Position numbers and translations under genes: made by a program. Positions 16,568-24,769 of a stretch of DNA of 35,372 bases are shown here, in pieces. Within the stretch, counting starts at the first letter, position 1; each line of letters starts with the position of its first letter. The notes beneath the pieces are model-generated. The model made no database searches and had not been told where the DNA came from. It was given only the letters and a program-made list of their open reading frames with translations. The stretch comes from Sphingobium indicum BiD32 (GTDB taxonomy: Bacteria > Pseudomonadota > Alphaproteobacteria > Sphingomonadales > Sphingomonadaceae). The DNA is taken from contig NZ_CAVK010000077.1 of the NCBI RefSeq assembly GCF_000382885.1, forward strand, positions 1 through 35,372, written 5' to 3'.

Positions 16568-16762
16568 ATGCCGACTACTGCGGGATCGACCGCCGAGCGC
16601 AAACTCAACAGCTTCCAGCGCGCCTGGGAATATGCCTGCCGTAGGAGCGAGCGAGCCGGCTATCCCCAGACCATCGTACGAACCGGGCTTGTCGAACAGC
16701 CCTTCCTGGTCACCACAACGCCAGATGAAGACGCTGAGGTCGCTGCGCAGGTTATGCCGTGA
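16568..16762 (+). CDS. Small hypothetical protein (64 aa)
   Basis: The product (MPTTAGSTAERKLNSFQRAW at the start) is a compact basic N-terminal half with a Phe/Trp/Tyr-containing helix, followed by TIVRTGLVEQPFLVTTTPDE. It has no membrane segment and no motif I recognise. AAAGG upstream and codon use like the neighbouring genes support it as real. It converges with the next gene. Function unknown. Confidence 0.5.
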   Translation: MPTTAGSTAERKLNSFQRAWEYACRRSERAGYPQTIVRTGLVEQPFLVTTTPDEDAEVAAQVMP

Positions 16763-16794
16763 CGGAATACCCCGCCCGGCAACCTGCCATTCTC

Positions 16795-17268
16795 TTAACC
16801 GGCTGGCACCCGGAATGTCCGCCACGACTGACCAAGCGGAAACGACGGCGCGAATGTGCCGACCGGACCGTCCGGTTCCGGCGATATATAGGGCGAGATC
16901 GGATCGTTCACGGCATGGTGACGGGCTACGCTGCCCCGTGCCTTCAGGATCGCGGCAAGCCATTCGAGATCGTCGAGCATATGGGACGCACCGCGTCCAG
17001 CGAGCGCGTAGTAGATCGAGCGCTGATAATCATCGCCGCGCTCTCCCAGAATCCGGCCCAGCTTTCGCCGACCGTCTGGATGGCGGGTGCCGACAAGATG
17101 CACAGCCTCGAGCAGCTCCACCACCGAATAATAAGCGTCGTTCGCTTCGACACCGATCGACAGCGCCGCGATTGCCCGGCGTTCCGGACGCTGCACATGA
17201 TCCAGCGACGCATCGACAAGCGTGATGTCGATATCGATCCGGCCAGGCAGTTTCTTCGGGCTGCTCAT
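16795..17268 (-). CDS. Hypothetical protein (157 aa)
   Basis: ATG 17268 is preceded by AGGAG at a good distance, and this start gives MSSPKKLPGRIDIDITLVDA. A central helical segment (AIAALSIGVEANDAYYSVVELLEAVHL) and RSIYYALAGRGASHMLDDLEWLAAIL suggest an all-alpha soluble domain. The C-terminus (residues about 120-157) is Pro/Gly-rich and probably disordered. I recognise no family. It is transcribed away from the DUF1173-like gene, so the 190 bp between them should hold divergent promoters. Confidence 0.65.
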   Translation of the reverse strand: MSSPKKLPGRIDIDITLVDASLDHVQRPERRAIAALSIGVEANDAYYSVVELLEAVHLVGTRHPDGRRKLGRILGERGDDYQRSIYYALAGRGASHMLDDLEWLAAILKARGSVARHHAVNDPISPYISPEPDGPVGTFAPSFPLGQSWRTFRVPAG

Positions 17269-17458
17269 GTGACATCTCCTAGACAAGCAATAATCGGAAC
17301 ATAGCACGAACAAGGCCAATCGACCAGAGCAACTTCCTCCAGACTGTTTATCAGGCGAAACGCCATGTGCTATGCTCCCCACCGAACGCCAGTGGACAGG
17401 AGAATGCGCATGCTGAGAGCATCAGCGGCATGCCCCCGATGTCGCCCTGGATCGTTCC

Positions 17459-18742
17459 ATGTGGCTGGTTGATCGCGGGGGCAGGGGCCACCAACGAATC
17501 CCGATCGATCCGCTCGTTCGCGACGCGCTCGTGCGATGGTACATCGGGAAGGGAAACCACCACGACGAGGAAGCCGGCGTCGTCTTGGTGGAACAGGCCA
17601 GGCTCGGCGACATGTGGATCGCTTGTGACTGCCTGGGCGCCCAAGTCGCTCCACCGTTGATGACGCCGGCCTATCTCAGCGAAGCAGAAACCTTCTACCT
17701 CAGACGCTTGACGGGTCGAGGACGACCCGAGCATCGCCTCGATTGTCCATTCTTCCATGCCCAGGCCGCGCCCGGACACATGGCGGCGGCCGATCCGGTT
17801 CGACCAGTCGACCGCCCCGAGGGCTATTTTTCGGTACTTAAGAGCGCTCCGGTTCGCCTTGCTCGCGCGCCCGAAGACAGCGCAGGCGGTCGTGTGCGCC
17901 AACCGCATATCCCGCGGCTTGCCCGATTGATGTGGCGGCTGATCGATCTCGCCGGTCGCAACCAGGCCATGCTGTCGCCCAGTGGCGAACGCGGCATCGC
18001 CAGCGAATTCGCAGCAATCCAGCAAGCCGCCGGTCATATCGAAGTTGCGCCAGGCGTCGAGCTGGCGAGAGTGTTATGGACGCACGGTTCAGCCTTCCGG
18101 CATCGGCGCGTCTATGCCGGTATTCGCGCGCTTGCTTCCCGCTGGCCCCGCGGACACGCCCCGCAAGGATTTCTCCTGCTGTTTGCTAACGGCATTGAGG
18201 GCAATGTTATCCATGCCGCCGGCTGCGATCCCATCGAAGTCGCGACCCGCATCCAGCACCCATCGATTCATGGCACGCCCGTCGCCGGCCCCTATCTGGC
18301 GCTGATCGTCATCGGCGAGCTGCCGCAGGTGAAGGGCTATGCGCCGCTGCGGGCCTATGCTCAGCCCATCTATTCGGGACAGCGCTTCATACCTGTCGAT
18401 TCCGATTTCGAACGCACCGTGTTGCGCGATCTCCTGCGCATCCAGCACCGGCTCGATGGACATCATTACGATAGCGCGATCACAAAGCCCCTGTTCGATA
18501 TCCAGACACCCGCCGGGAACTGCCGGCCCGACTTCATCATCGAGACATGCTCGCGCGAGACCGGCGAGAACCGCATCGCCATAGTCGAGGCGATGGGTTT
18601 CGACACCGACGCCTATCATGACGCCAAGGCGATCACCCATCCGCGCATGGAAAAGATCGCTCCGGTCATCGACATCAATGATACCGACCTACGCGACGGC
18701 GCATTGCAAGCGCGTCTGCTGGACCTGATCACCAGCGCCTGA
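17459..18742 (+). CDS. DUF1173-like plasmid protein with Cys cluster and nuclease-like C-terminus
   Basis: The 427-residue protein resembles the DUF1173 family of alphaproteobacterial plasmids. Near residue 57 it has CDCLG, then YLRRLTGRGRPEHRLDCPFF: a C-x-C, H, C arrangement that may bind zinc. A middle region (GYFSVLKSAPVRLARAPED; LARLMWRLIDLAGRN) is family-like. The C-terminus has CRPDFIIE, then RIAIVEAMGFD and YHDAKAITHPRM, recalling a PD-(D/E)xK fold with Asp and Glu present but the usual lysine replaced. No biochemical role is established for the family. The start has only a weak ribosome binding site. It precedes the PRTRC cassette by 168 bp that hold a leader element. Confidence 0.6.
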   Translation: MWLVDRGGRGHQRIPIDPLVRDALVRWYIGKGNHHDEEAGVVLVEQARLGDMWIACDCLGAQVAPPLMTPAYLSEAETFYLRRLTGRGRPEHRLDCPFFHAQAAPGHMAAADPVRPVDRPEGYFSVLKSAPVRLARAPEDSAGGRVRQPHIPRLARLMWRLIDLAGRNQAMLSPSGERGIASEFAAIQQAAGHIEVAPGVELARVLWTHGSAFRHRRVYAGIRALASRWPRGHAPQGFLLLFANGIEGNVIHAAGCDPIEVATRIQHPSIHGTPVAGPYLALIVIGELPQVKGYAPLRAYAQPIYSGQRFIPVDSDFERTVLRDLLRIQHRLDGHHYDSAITKPLFDIQTPAGNCRPDFIIETCSRETGENRIAIVEAMGFDTDAYHDAKAITHPRMEKIAPVIDINDTDLRDGALQARLLDLITSA

Positions 18743-18800
18743 AGCCGCGGATGCGGGCTCCCTTTTTGCCAAACGCAGGAAATCGACCAACCCGCTCTGA

Positions 18801-18834
18801 GGCCCGATGGGCCACGAGAGGCAAGGGGGAGGGG
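18801..18834 (+). promoter_or_regulatory. 34-nt hairpin plus purine-tract leader element, copy A
   Basis: GGCCC-GAT-GGGCC forms a 5-bp hairpin (18801-18813). It is followed by ACGAGAGGC (9 nt) and AAGGGGGAGGGG (12 nt, to 18834). It ends 76 nt before the TTG start of the ParB gene. The same hairpin/9-nt/12-nt layout recurs at 25546 and 34984, and with a longer hairpin at 28659. Confidence 0.6.
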
Positions 18835-18910
18835 AGCGGATTGGACTCGCCGGATTGAAGCCGCACGGCCGCGAAGGACGGGTCCGCGACATTCCGCAAG
18901 GAGACGTGCC

Positions 18911-20551
18911 TTGGACGCACCAGAACCCGTTCCCGAAATCACCCTGCCGCTTTCCAAAATCATCAAAGGAGATAATCCGCGCCGCTATTTCGACCGCGCG
19001 AAGCATGAAGAACTCGTAGCGTCCATCCGTCGGCGCGGCGTCTTGCAACCGATCCTGCTCAGACCAAAGGACGGATTCTTTGCAATCGTCGCGGGCGAAC
19101 GTCGTTATCGCGCTTCGCTCGAGGTCTATGGCCCGGAAGGCGAAATCCCGGTCGTCATTCGCGAGATGACCGATCAGGAAGCCCTCGAAGCCGCAATCGC
19201 AGAGAATCACGATCGCGACAACGCATCGGAGACCGAACAGGCCGATGCAGCAGTGCGGGTGCTCGCGGCATGCCAGGGTGACCGCGCGGAAGCCGCAAAG
19301 CGTCTCGGATGGTCCCGCACCATGTTCGATCGCCGGCTCGCCCTCGCTGAACTATCCGAACCGGTCAAAACGGCACTGGACGAACGCCGTATCAAAGTCG
19401 GTCATGCCGAACTGCTCGCCGCGGTGCCGAAAGACAAGCAGGACAAGGCTCTCGAAACCATTCTCACCGCGCAGCTCGACGTCGCCAAGACACAGGAGCT
19501 TCTCAAGCGGGTGACACAGGACCTTGCGTCTGCCTGTTTCGACAAGAGCGAATGTACCAGGTGCCCCTATAATTCCGCCACCCAGCGCGCGCTCTTTGAG
19601 ACCCATGTCGAAGACGGATACTGCACCAACGCCGGATGCTTCCAGATCAAGACCGAAGCTGCCGAGGTCATCCGTTTCGAAAAGGAGGCCCAGGCCGAAG
19701 CCGCGGCAAGAGCCGCTCTCGCGACGTCTGCAGACGATGAGGGGGCAGACACCGCCGATACGGAACTCGATACCGCGCCGCCCGCAGCCTCGCAGGATGG
19801 GGAAGGGGGGGGCGAGCCACCTTCGGTCCAATCCGAAGCAAATCCATCGTCGGCGCCAGCTCCGGTCAGCCCGGCAAAAGCTTCGCAAAGCGCCCCGAAA
19901 CCCGGTGTGACGGCCAAGTCGCTCGCCGCGCGCACGAAGGAGCTTCGCGAAGCGACCTGGCGGACCGCGCTTGCCCGTGCGCTCGCAGGCAACGTAGATC
20001 ACGCCCGGACGACCATCCTCGTTGCCGCGATGTCCGGCTCGCTGTCCCAGATCAAGGCCGAGACGCTGACGTCGCGCGCCAGTCTGCTTGTCGGCGATAA
20101 TTTCCGGGATCTCGATTATGCGAACAGGATCGCCGAAATCCAGGTGCTGCCCGATGCGCGCTCGGCGAACATACTGTCCGTCATTGGCGCGGCTTACGCC
20201 AAGGACGTCCTCAACTTCAGCCACGTCGCGGATCTCGCGCGGGTATTCGGGGTCGATCTGCGCGACAGCTGGCAGGTCGATCAGGCGTTCCTCGAGCGAT
20301 ACACCAAGGACGAACTCAGCTTCATCGCTCAGGAATGCGGCCTCGTTGCCCATATCGGCGCCAAGTCCTTCGCGCGCCTCCTCGCCTCCAAGAAGACAGA
20401 ACTCATCACCGGCATGCTCAACCGTATCGGGTTCGACTGGGCCGGACGACTGCCCGGCGCAATGACCCTCGACAGCACATACGGCCCGCCGCCGGACCCG
20501 ACACCAGTTCCCGATGAAGCCCCCGCGCGCGTCGCGGAACTCGTTGCCTGA
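18911..20551 (+). CDS. PRTRC system ParB family protein
   Basis: The 546-residue protein has a ParB/Spo0J-type N-terminal domain with DNPRRYFDRAKHEELVASIR, GVLQPILLR, and the GERRYRAS box (residues about 59-66) that binds CTP and contacts DNA in ParB proteins. An HTH (AAKRLGWSRTMFDRRLALAEL) follows. A Cys-rich patch (CFDKSECTRCPYN and GYCTNAGCFQ) may bind metal. A long Ala/Glu/Pro linker (residues about 260-340) precedes a helical C-terminus. The start is TTG: AAGGAG at 18898-18903 lies 7 nt before it. It opens the PRTRC cassette (ParB-related, ThiF-related cassette), a plasmid system of unknown function, and probably binds DNA. GGGAAGGG at 19800-19807 falls in the linker codons. Confidence 0.92.
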   Translation: MDAPEPVPEITLPLSKIIKGDNPRRYFDRAKHEELVASIRRRGVLQPILLRPKDGFFAIVAGERRYRASLEVYGPEGEIPVVIREMTDQEALEAAIAENHDRDNASETEQADAAVRVLAACQGDRAEAAKRLGWSRTMFDRRLALAELSEPVKTALDERRIKVGHAELLAAVPKDKQDKALETILTAQLDVAKTQELLKRVTQDLASACFDKSECTRCPYNSATQRALFETHVEDGYCTNAGCFQIKTEAAEVIRFEKEAQAEAAARAALATSADDEGADTADTELDTAPPAASQDGEGGGEPPSVQSEANPSSAPAPVSPAKASQSAPKPGVTAKSLAARTKELREATWRTALARALAGNVDHARTTILVAAMSGSLSQIKAETLTSRASLLVGDNFRDLDYANRIAEIQVLPDARSANILSVIGAAYAKDVLNFSHVADLARVFGVDLRDSWQVDQAFLERYTKDELSFIAQECGLVAHIGAKSFARLLASKKTELITGMLNRIGFDWAGRLPGAMTLDSTYGPPPDPTPVPDEAPARVAELVA

Positions 20552-20588
20552 TTTCCCACCCGTTCCCCACACGAAAGGACTGAACACC

Positions 20589-21017
20589 ATGCTTGTCACA
20601 AGCCTGCTGCCGCTGCTCGCCCGCTATTCGCTTGCTTTCGACCTTGTCGCCGGACCTGACGACACGGTCACGCTGACGATCATCCCGCGCAAAGCCGAGG
20701 GCGCTACCGCTACGCTCGACACAAGCGAGACACGCCCGATCGCCATCACCGCAAGCGCCGCCGAGATCGATGCCGAACTCGCCAGGGGAGCCGAAGGCGC
20801 GCTCGGTCAACTCATCGCCGCACGCAAGACGCTCGCCGACCAACTGGCCGGACAGCGCGAGGTCGCCGAAGCCGCCAAGACGGCCGCGATCGAGGCTGCC
20901 AAAGCGAAGTCGGCCTCAGCGCCCAAGCCCTCGGCATCAACAACCGCGGCAAAGACCCCGGCTCCGACCACACCCCCCGCGGACGCCAAAGCGGACGAGC
21001 CCGCCAGCCTCTTCTGA
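20589..21017 (+). CDS. PRTRC system protein E
   Basis: The 142-residue protein starts MLVTSLLPLLARYSLAFDLV, followed by a strand region (TVTLTIIPR), TRPIAITASAAEIDAEL, and a long Ala/Lys/Pro-rich tail ending PASLF. This matches PRTRC protein E in order and length as I know it. The short globular head with a disordered tail suggests a scaffold or binding protein. AAAGGA precedes the ATG. It lies 37 bp after the ParB gene and 47 bp before protein C in the same transcript. Confidence 0.8.
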   Translation: MLVTSLLPLLARYSLAFDLVAGPDDTVTLTIIPRKAEGATATLDTSETRPIAITASAAEIDAELARGAEGALGQLIAARKTLADQLAGQREVAEAAKTAAIEAAKAKSASAPKPSASTTAAKTPAPTTPPADAKADEPASLF

Positions 21018-21064
21018 CCCCGGTCATTCTCCCATCTCAACGATCAGCCAACAGGAGACCTTCA

Positions 21065-21271
21065 ATGCAGATCAACCAGCTCGAACGCACCTACCGCTAC
21101 GATGGCATCGACTTGCCGGTCCCGCCCCATCTCGCGGGCGATCCTCGTGCGCTCCGCGCCTACCATGCGACCCTCTACCCGGCGATCCTCAATGCCGAGA
21201 TGGCCGACGCCGGCGTGATCGGCGGCGCGCACGTGACCGAATACCGCCGCGCGGTCGGCACCAAAGGCTGA
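21065..21271 (+). CDS. PRTRC system protein C, small ubiquitin-like candidate
   Basis: The 68-residue protein opens MQINQLERTYRYDGIDLPVP and ends EYRRAVGTKG, matching PRTRC protein C in size and in the C-terminal VGTKG. A small strand-helix-strand protein ending in an exposed glycine, encoded with an E1-like ThiF protein and a JAMM protease-like protein, resembles a ubiquitin-like modifier. That role is an inference; no experiment is known to me. AGGAG precedes the ATG. The middle of the protein (residues 22-55) should be a helix with LRAYHATLYPAILNAEM. Confidence 0.82.
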   Translation: MQINQLERTYRYDGIDLPVPPHLAGDPRALRAYHATLYPAILNAEMADAGVIGGAHVTEYRRAVGTKG

Positions 21272-21273
21272 CC

Positions 21274-21498
21274 ATGGGCCGCCGCAAGTCCGCGCCCATA
21301 CCGCCCGCACCCCGAAAAACCCTGCTCGAATGGATCGAATGCGATGATGACGACACTCCCGCAACCCAGCTCCCCACCTGCAGCCTCAAGGCCCAGGCGC
21401 TCCATGCCCGGATCTGCACAAATCCAACCCTGGCGGGGCCTGGTATCTCCGAACCGATCCACGCGCCGAGAGGCCTTGCACTCCCGCCGCTCGGCTGA
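21274..21498 (+). CDS. Possible small basic/acidic protein within the cassette
   Basis: A 74-codon frame starts 2 bp after the protein C stop (MGRRKSAPIPPAPRKTLLEW, then an acidic run near residue 24) and overlaps the N-terminal part of the protein F frame. Its codons favour C or G at third positions as in the neighbours, while the overlapping F frame does not here. So it may be the real coding frame for this stretch, with protein F starting later. No family is recognised. Confidence 0.4.
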   Translation: MGRRKSAPIPPAPRKTLLEWIECDDDDTPATQLPTCSLKAQALHARICTNPTLAGPGISEPIHAPRGLALPPLG

Positions 21499-22438
21499 AC
21501 TTGCCGGGCGGTCACCTGCGGTTTCGAGGGACATTCCGGTCCTGTTCGATTGTCCGCTGGCCCCCCACCACAAGCTGATCGGTCAATGGGTCGCGGCGCG
21601 CACTCCGGGCTCACAAAGCCTCACCCGCCCAGAAGCGCGGCGCCATATCGAACGGGTCTTCAGCGAGGCGGTTCACGATGTTCTCGGCGCAATCGACATG
21701 GTGGACCTGCGCACGGTCGTTCTCCACGGGCACGATCACGGACCGCCGGCAATCGCAATCATCTGCGATAGTCTCGGCCAGCTCGACCTTGGCTGGATCG
21801 AAACCGGGGATGCACCGATCCGCTGGCGCGCCGCGATCTACAAAGCACTGGGAGAGACATTGCGCCGCGCCCTGCCGATCTTCGGATACGACGACCTCTT
21901 CGAAGAAGTGTCGATGTACTACTGGGAAGGCGAGACCGACGACGAATCCGCCCGGCAGTCCATGATCGACATGTACGGTCCAGACGAGATCGAAAATAGC
22001 GAAATGACCCTGCCGTCGACCATGAACGCACGGCGTCCCGAATGGATGATCTCAGCCAATGCCGCGCGTCCCTCGCGGCTCCCGGCCCGATTGCGCCAAC
22101 TGCTGAGCGAACTGCACGATGCCCACGACGCACTCGCACAGAGCCCGCGGGAATTGAATGCCTGGGACTACGATATCGAGACGGTCTTCGAATATGTTCC
22201 CGGCATCGAGGAATGCGCGACCCTGCCGCCGCTGACCCTCGTTCCCTTCGACCAGTTCGCGCGTGAACTCGACGATGTCGGCCGCCACGGCATGGAAATG
22301 GGCTTCATGGACTTTTGCGGCCTGTGCCCGCTGCCCGACGCCGACCGCATCGACGACTGGTTTGCCACATTGCGCGCCGGCGCCCGCTTCCTCGCCTGCG
22401 CCCAGGCCCTGCTCCAGTTCGACCCGGCAAGAAAGTGA
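21344..22438 (+). CDS. PRTRC system protein F
   Basis: The frame gives up to 364 residues. The conserved-looking part begins near residue 63 (IPVLFDCPLAPHHKLIGQWV) and has RRHIERVFSEAVHDVLGAID, DLGWIETGDAPIRWRAAIYKALGETL and a C-terminal MDFCGLCPLPDADRIDDWF. This is consistent with PRTRC protein F by position and general look. The start is uncertain: ATG 21344 has no good ribosome binding site, ATG 21404 is another option, and codon bias suggests a later start because the 74-codon frame at 21274 overlaps. It is followed 7 bp later by protein B. Confidence 0.75.
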   Translation: MMTTLPQPSSPPAASRPRRSMPGSAQIQPWRGLVSPNRSTRREALHSRRSAELAGRSPAVSRDIPVLFDCPLAPHHKLIGQWVAARTPGSQSLTRPEARRHIERVFSEAVHDVLGAIDMVDLRTVVLHGHDHGPPAIAIICDSLGQLDLGWIETGDAPIRWRAAIYKALGETLRRALPIFGYDDLFEEVSMYYWEGETDDESARQSMIDMYGPDEIENSEMTLPSTMNARRPEWMISANAARPSRLPARLRQLLSELHDAHDALAQSPRELNAWDYDIETVFEYVPGIEECATLPPLTLVPFDQFARELDDVGRHGMEMGFMDFCGLCPLPDADRIDDWFATLRAGARFLACAQALLQFDPARK

Positions 22439-22445
22439 GCCCGTC

Positions 22446-23273
22446 ATGCCCGATTATTCGACCCATTTCGAAGCCGTCGACGGCAGTCTCGTCCTCGCGA
22501 ACGCGATCCTGCTCTACCGCAGCGATGCGCGCGGCATGTCCCGTTCCTCCGGCCATGACAGCTTTGCCTTTGCCAGCATGCACGCGGTCAAGCTCGACGA
22601 TGAGGAGCGCCCGACCATCGAAGCAGGCACGCCGCTGACCCGCGCGCATCTGCGCCAGTGGTCCGAAGCGCTCGGCCGCACGACTACCCCCCAGCTCCTG
22701 CCCGATAACATGCTGGTCGCACACTCCGATCTTCTCGTCTGGTGGATACCCGAGCAGGTGCGACCCGCCTATTTCGCCCTGTCATCCCCTCCGCCGGATC
22801 TGCGAGTGCTCGGCGAACGTACTATCGTGCCCGTCCCCTATCCGGCGCACCTGTTCGTCGCGACGCGATCCGGTCTCGGCATCTTCGCGCTACCGGCAAA
22901 CCGACGGCCAACGGCAGACACCAGGTTGCTCCACTCGCCGATCCTCAACGTTTTTGTCGGAGGAAGCTTGTGCTGGGGCAGCATAGCACGGCCAACCAAC
23001 CTGACCGTGGACACCGTCCCGCAATTTGAAAGCGCGGTGTTCGACAGTTGGTCGACCCACCCTAATCCCGGCCAGGAGTTGACGATCAAGGGGAAGGGCG
23101 GGCTCATTGCCCTCTGGGATGACCTTGCCGCTCGCCGCGCACGCCGGTTCCCGGTGAGTCGGCTTAAACCCTATATTGCCGGCACCAGCGCGAATGGCCG
23201 TCAGCAACAGCGCACCGCCACCGGCGAGGCAATGACCCTTGAGCGGCTGATCGCCGGTATTACCCGGAGATAG
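22446..23273 (+). CDS. PRTRC system protein B
   Basis: The 275-residue protein begins MPDYSTHFEAVDGSLVLANA. Conserved-looking stretches are LLPDNMLVAHSDLLVWWIPE, TIVPVPYPAHLFVATRSGLGIFAL, TRLLHSPILNVFVGGSLCWGS and TVPQFESAVFDSWSTHPN. The pattern around SPILNVF...SLCWGS fits PRTRC protein B. The single cysteine in this segment is intriguing because E2 enzymes of ubiquitin-like systems use one cysteine. I only infer a possible E2-like role. It is packed tightly between F and A (7 bp and 2 bp gaps). Confidence 0.85.
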   Translation: MPDYSTHFEAVDGSLVLANAILLYRSDARGMSRSSGHDSFAFASMHAVKLDDEERPTIEAGTPLTRAHLRQWSEALGRTTTPQLLPDNMLVAHSDLLVWWIPEQVRPAYFALSSPPPDLRVLGERTIVPVPYPAHLFVATRSGLGIFALPANRRPTADTRLLHSPILNVFVGGSLCWGSIARPTNLTVDTVPQFESAVFDSWSTHPNPGQELTIKGKGGLIALWDDLAARRARRFPVSRLKPYIAGTSANGRQQQRTATGEAMTLERLIAGITRR

Positions 23274-23275
23274 AG

Positions 23276-23929
23276 ATGATCGCAGAAGATCCAACCGCCG
23301 CGGCGGTGCTCGCCGCCGTGCCCTGCTACCCCGTCCCGCCCTTCGGTCGCTCGCCTGCGATCGAGGCCCTGCGCGCCGCGCGCGCCGGTCATGGCTTCGC
23401 CATCGGATGCGACAATGTCATGCTCATCCTGCGCCGCCCCTGGCTCGCGCTCGATGTGCCGATCACCGCGTCGATCGCCGCCTATCTGCCCTATGGCGCT
23501 GCAGGACCGCCGAGGGCCGACCTACTCTGCGGGCTCATCCCTCATGAACATCGCGCAGCGATGCTCGATCACTTCCGTGCGGCCTTACCCAACGAGGCCG
23601 CTGCGTTCATCGTCTGGGACGAAGCAACCCGGGAGTTCTCACTGATCTTTCCGACAATCGACGAAGCGACGCCGTCACGCCTCATCTACCGAACCCCGGT
23701 TCTCCCGCCGGGTTGCCACATGATCTGCGACGTACACAGCCACGCGCGCGCCCGCGCGTTCTTCAGCGCCACCGACGATGCCGACGACGCCGATGCCACC
23801 AAGCTCGCGCTCGTCTTTGGCAGGATCGACGATCCGACCGGACCGGAAATGGTCTCACGTCTCTGCGCCGGCGGAATGTTTCTCCCCCTGCCACGCAGTC
23901 CGTTCACAGGAGATCACTATGCAAACTGA
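23276..23929 (+). CDS. PRTRC system protein A, JAMM/MPN-like
   Basis: The 217-residue protein carries an intact JAMM metal-binding motif: His154-Ser-His156, then seven residues, Ser164, two residues, Asp167 (in VHSHARARAFFSATDD). JAB/MPN proteases use this zinc site to cleave isopeptide or C-terminal peptide bonds of ubiquitin-like proteins. An upstream glutamate that would serve as the base (for example in PNEAAAFIVWDEATRE, residues about 106-120) is present. This fits PRTRC protein A. Its stop overlaps the ThiF start by 11 bp. The likely substrate is the C-terminal glycine of protein C, an inference from gene order. Confidence 0.85.
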   Translation: MIAEDPTAAAVLAAVPCYPVPPFGRSPAIEALRAARAGHGFAIGCDNVMLILRRPWLALDVPITASIAAYLPYGAAGPPRADLLCGLIPHEHRAAMLDHFRAALPNEAAAFIVWDEATREFSLIFPTIDEATPSRLIYRTPVLPPGCHMICDVHSHARARAFFSATDDADDADATKLALVFGRIDDPTGPEMVSRLCAGGMFLPLPRSPFTGDHYAN

Positions 23930-24677
23930 CCTGCCGCGTCGGCACTACATGCCCGCCGCCTTCAACCATCAGCCCATCAAGATCCTGCTTGTCGGTTGCG
24001 GCGGGTCAGGCTCGCAGATGCTGATGGGGCTGGCAGGGCTCGATATAGCCTTGCGCGCCATCTGCTCGCGTTCGCTCGACGTTACGACCGTTGACGATGA
24101 CATTGTCAGCGAAGCCAATCTCGGTCGCCAGCCTTTCTATCGGTGTGACATCGGAAACTCGAAGGCGCACACGCTTACCGAGCGAATCAATCTGGCACAT
24201 GGGCTGGACTGGAAGGCCGTCCATGGTCGTGCGCCTGGCGCCATCAGGCCGGAAGCCGCCGATCTCCTCATCACCTGTGTCGACACAGCATCCGCTCGAC
24301 GCGCGATCGGTGCCGCGATCGAGGATGAGCGCAACAGACCCACCTACTGGATGGATCTCGGCAACCGCGCGAATGACGGGCAATTTATCATCGGCTGCCC
24401 AGCGTCGGAGAGGGGCGACGATGGCTCGCGCCTGCCGACTGTTCTCGAGGCTTTTCCGGAACTCAGGGACGAAAGCCTGCCCGACGACGATGCCCCATCC
24501 TGCTCGGTCGCCGAAGCGCTCGAACGGCAGTCGCTTTTCGTAAACCGCGTCGTTGCAAGCCACGCGCTCGCGCTTCTGTTCGACCTCCTCGGCCGCGGGT
24601 CCATTGGTCACGCTGGCGGGTTCATCAATCTCAGCACCGGGCAGTCCGTACAGATCCCATTACCAAATCCGCGATGA
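23919..24677 (+). CDS. PRTRC system ThiF/E1-like protein
   Basis: The 252-residue protein has the E1 adenylation core: a nucleotide-binding GCGGSG loop at residues 26-31, DDDIVSEANLGRQPF with the conserved arginine, DLLITCVDTASARRAI, and YWMDLGNRANDGQFIIG. E1/ThiF enzymes adenylate the C-terminal glycine of a ubiquitin-like protein and may pass it to a cysteine. A late cysteine (PSCSVAEALERQSLFVN) is a candidate. No CxxC zinc pair is seen. ATG 23919 follows AGGAG. It is the last gene of the cassette; a toxin-antitoxin pair with its own promoter follows 92 bp later. The actin-like PRTRC D gene is not in this window. Confidence 0.92.
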   Translation: MQTDLPRRHYMPAAFNHQPIKILLVGCGGSGSQMLMGLAGLDIALRAICSRSLDVTTVDDDIVSEANLGRQPFYRCDIGNSKAHTLTERINLAHGLDWKAVHGRAPGAIRPEAADLLITCVDTASARRAIGAAIEDERNRPTYWMDLGNRANDGQFIIGCPASERGDDGSRLPTVLEAFPELRDESLPDDDAPSCSVAEALERQSLFVNRVVASHALALLFDLLGRGSIGHAGGFINLSTGQSVQIPLPNPR

Positions 24678-24712
24678 CACGACCTGCCGGTTCGAATCCG
24701 ATCAGCCAAAAC

Positions 24713-24740
24713 TTGCAAAAATTGCCATATTTGCTATTTT
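24713..24740 (+). promoter_or_regulatory. Promoter with 9-bp-phased TTGC repeats before the toxin-antitoxin pair
   Basis: TTGCAA (-35 like) at 24713-24718 and TATTTT (-10 like) at 24735-24740 are 16 bp apart in a locally AT-rich patch. TTGC occurs at 24713, 24722 and 24731, exactly 9 bp apart, spanning the promoter; this may be the autorepression site of the antitoxin. Confidence 0.5.
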
Positions 24741-24769
24741 GGGGGCATCATCTGGTTGAAGGGAGTCCC

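Noticed and set aside
19352..20599. A 415-codon leftward frame opposite the ParB gene
   Set aside because: Shadow of the strongly supported ParB frame, with Gly/Arg-rich low-complexity content.
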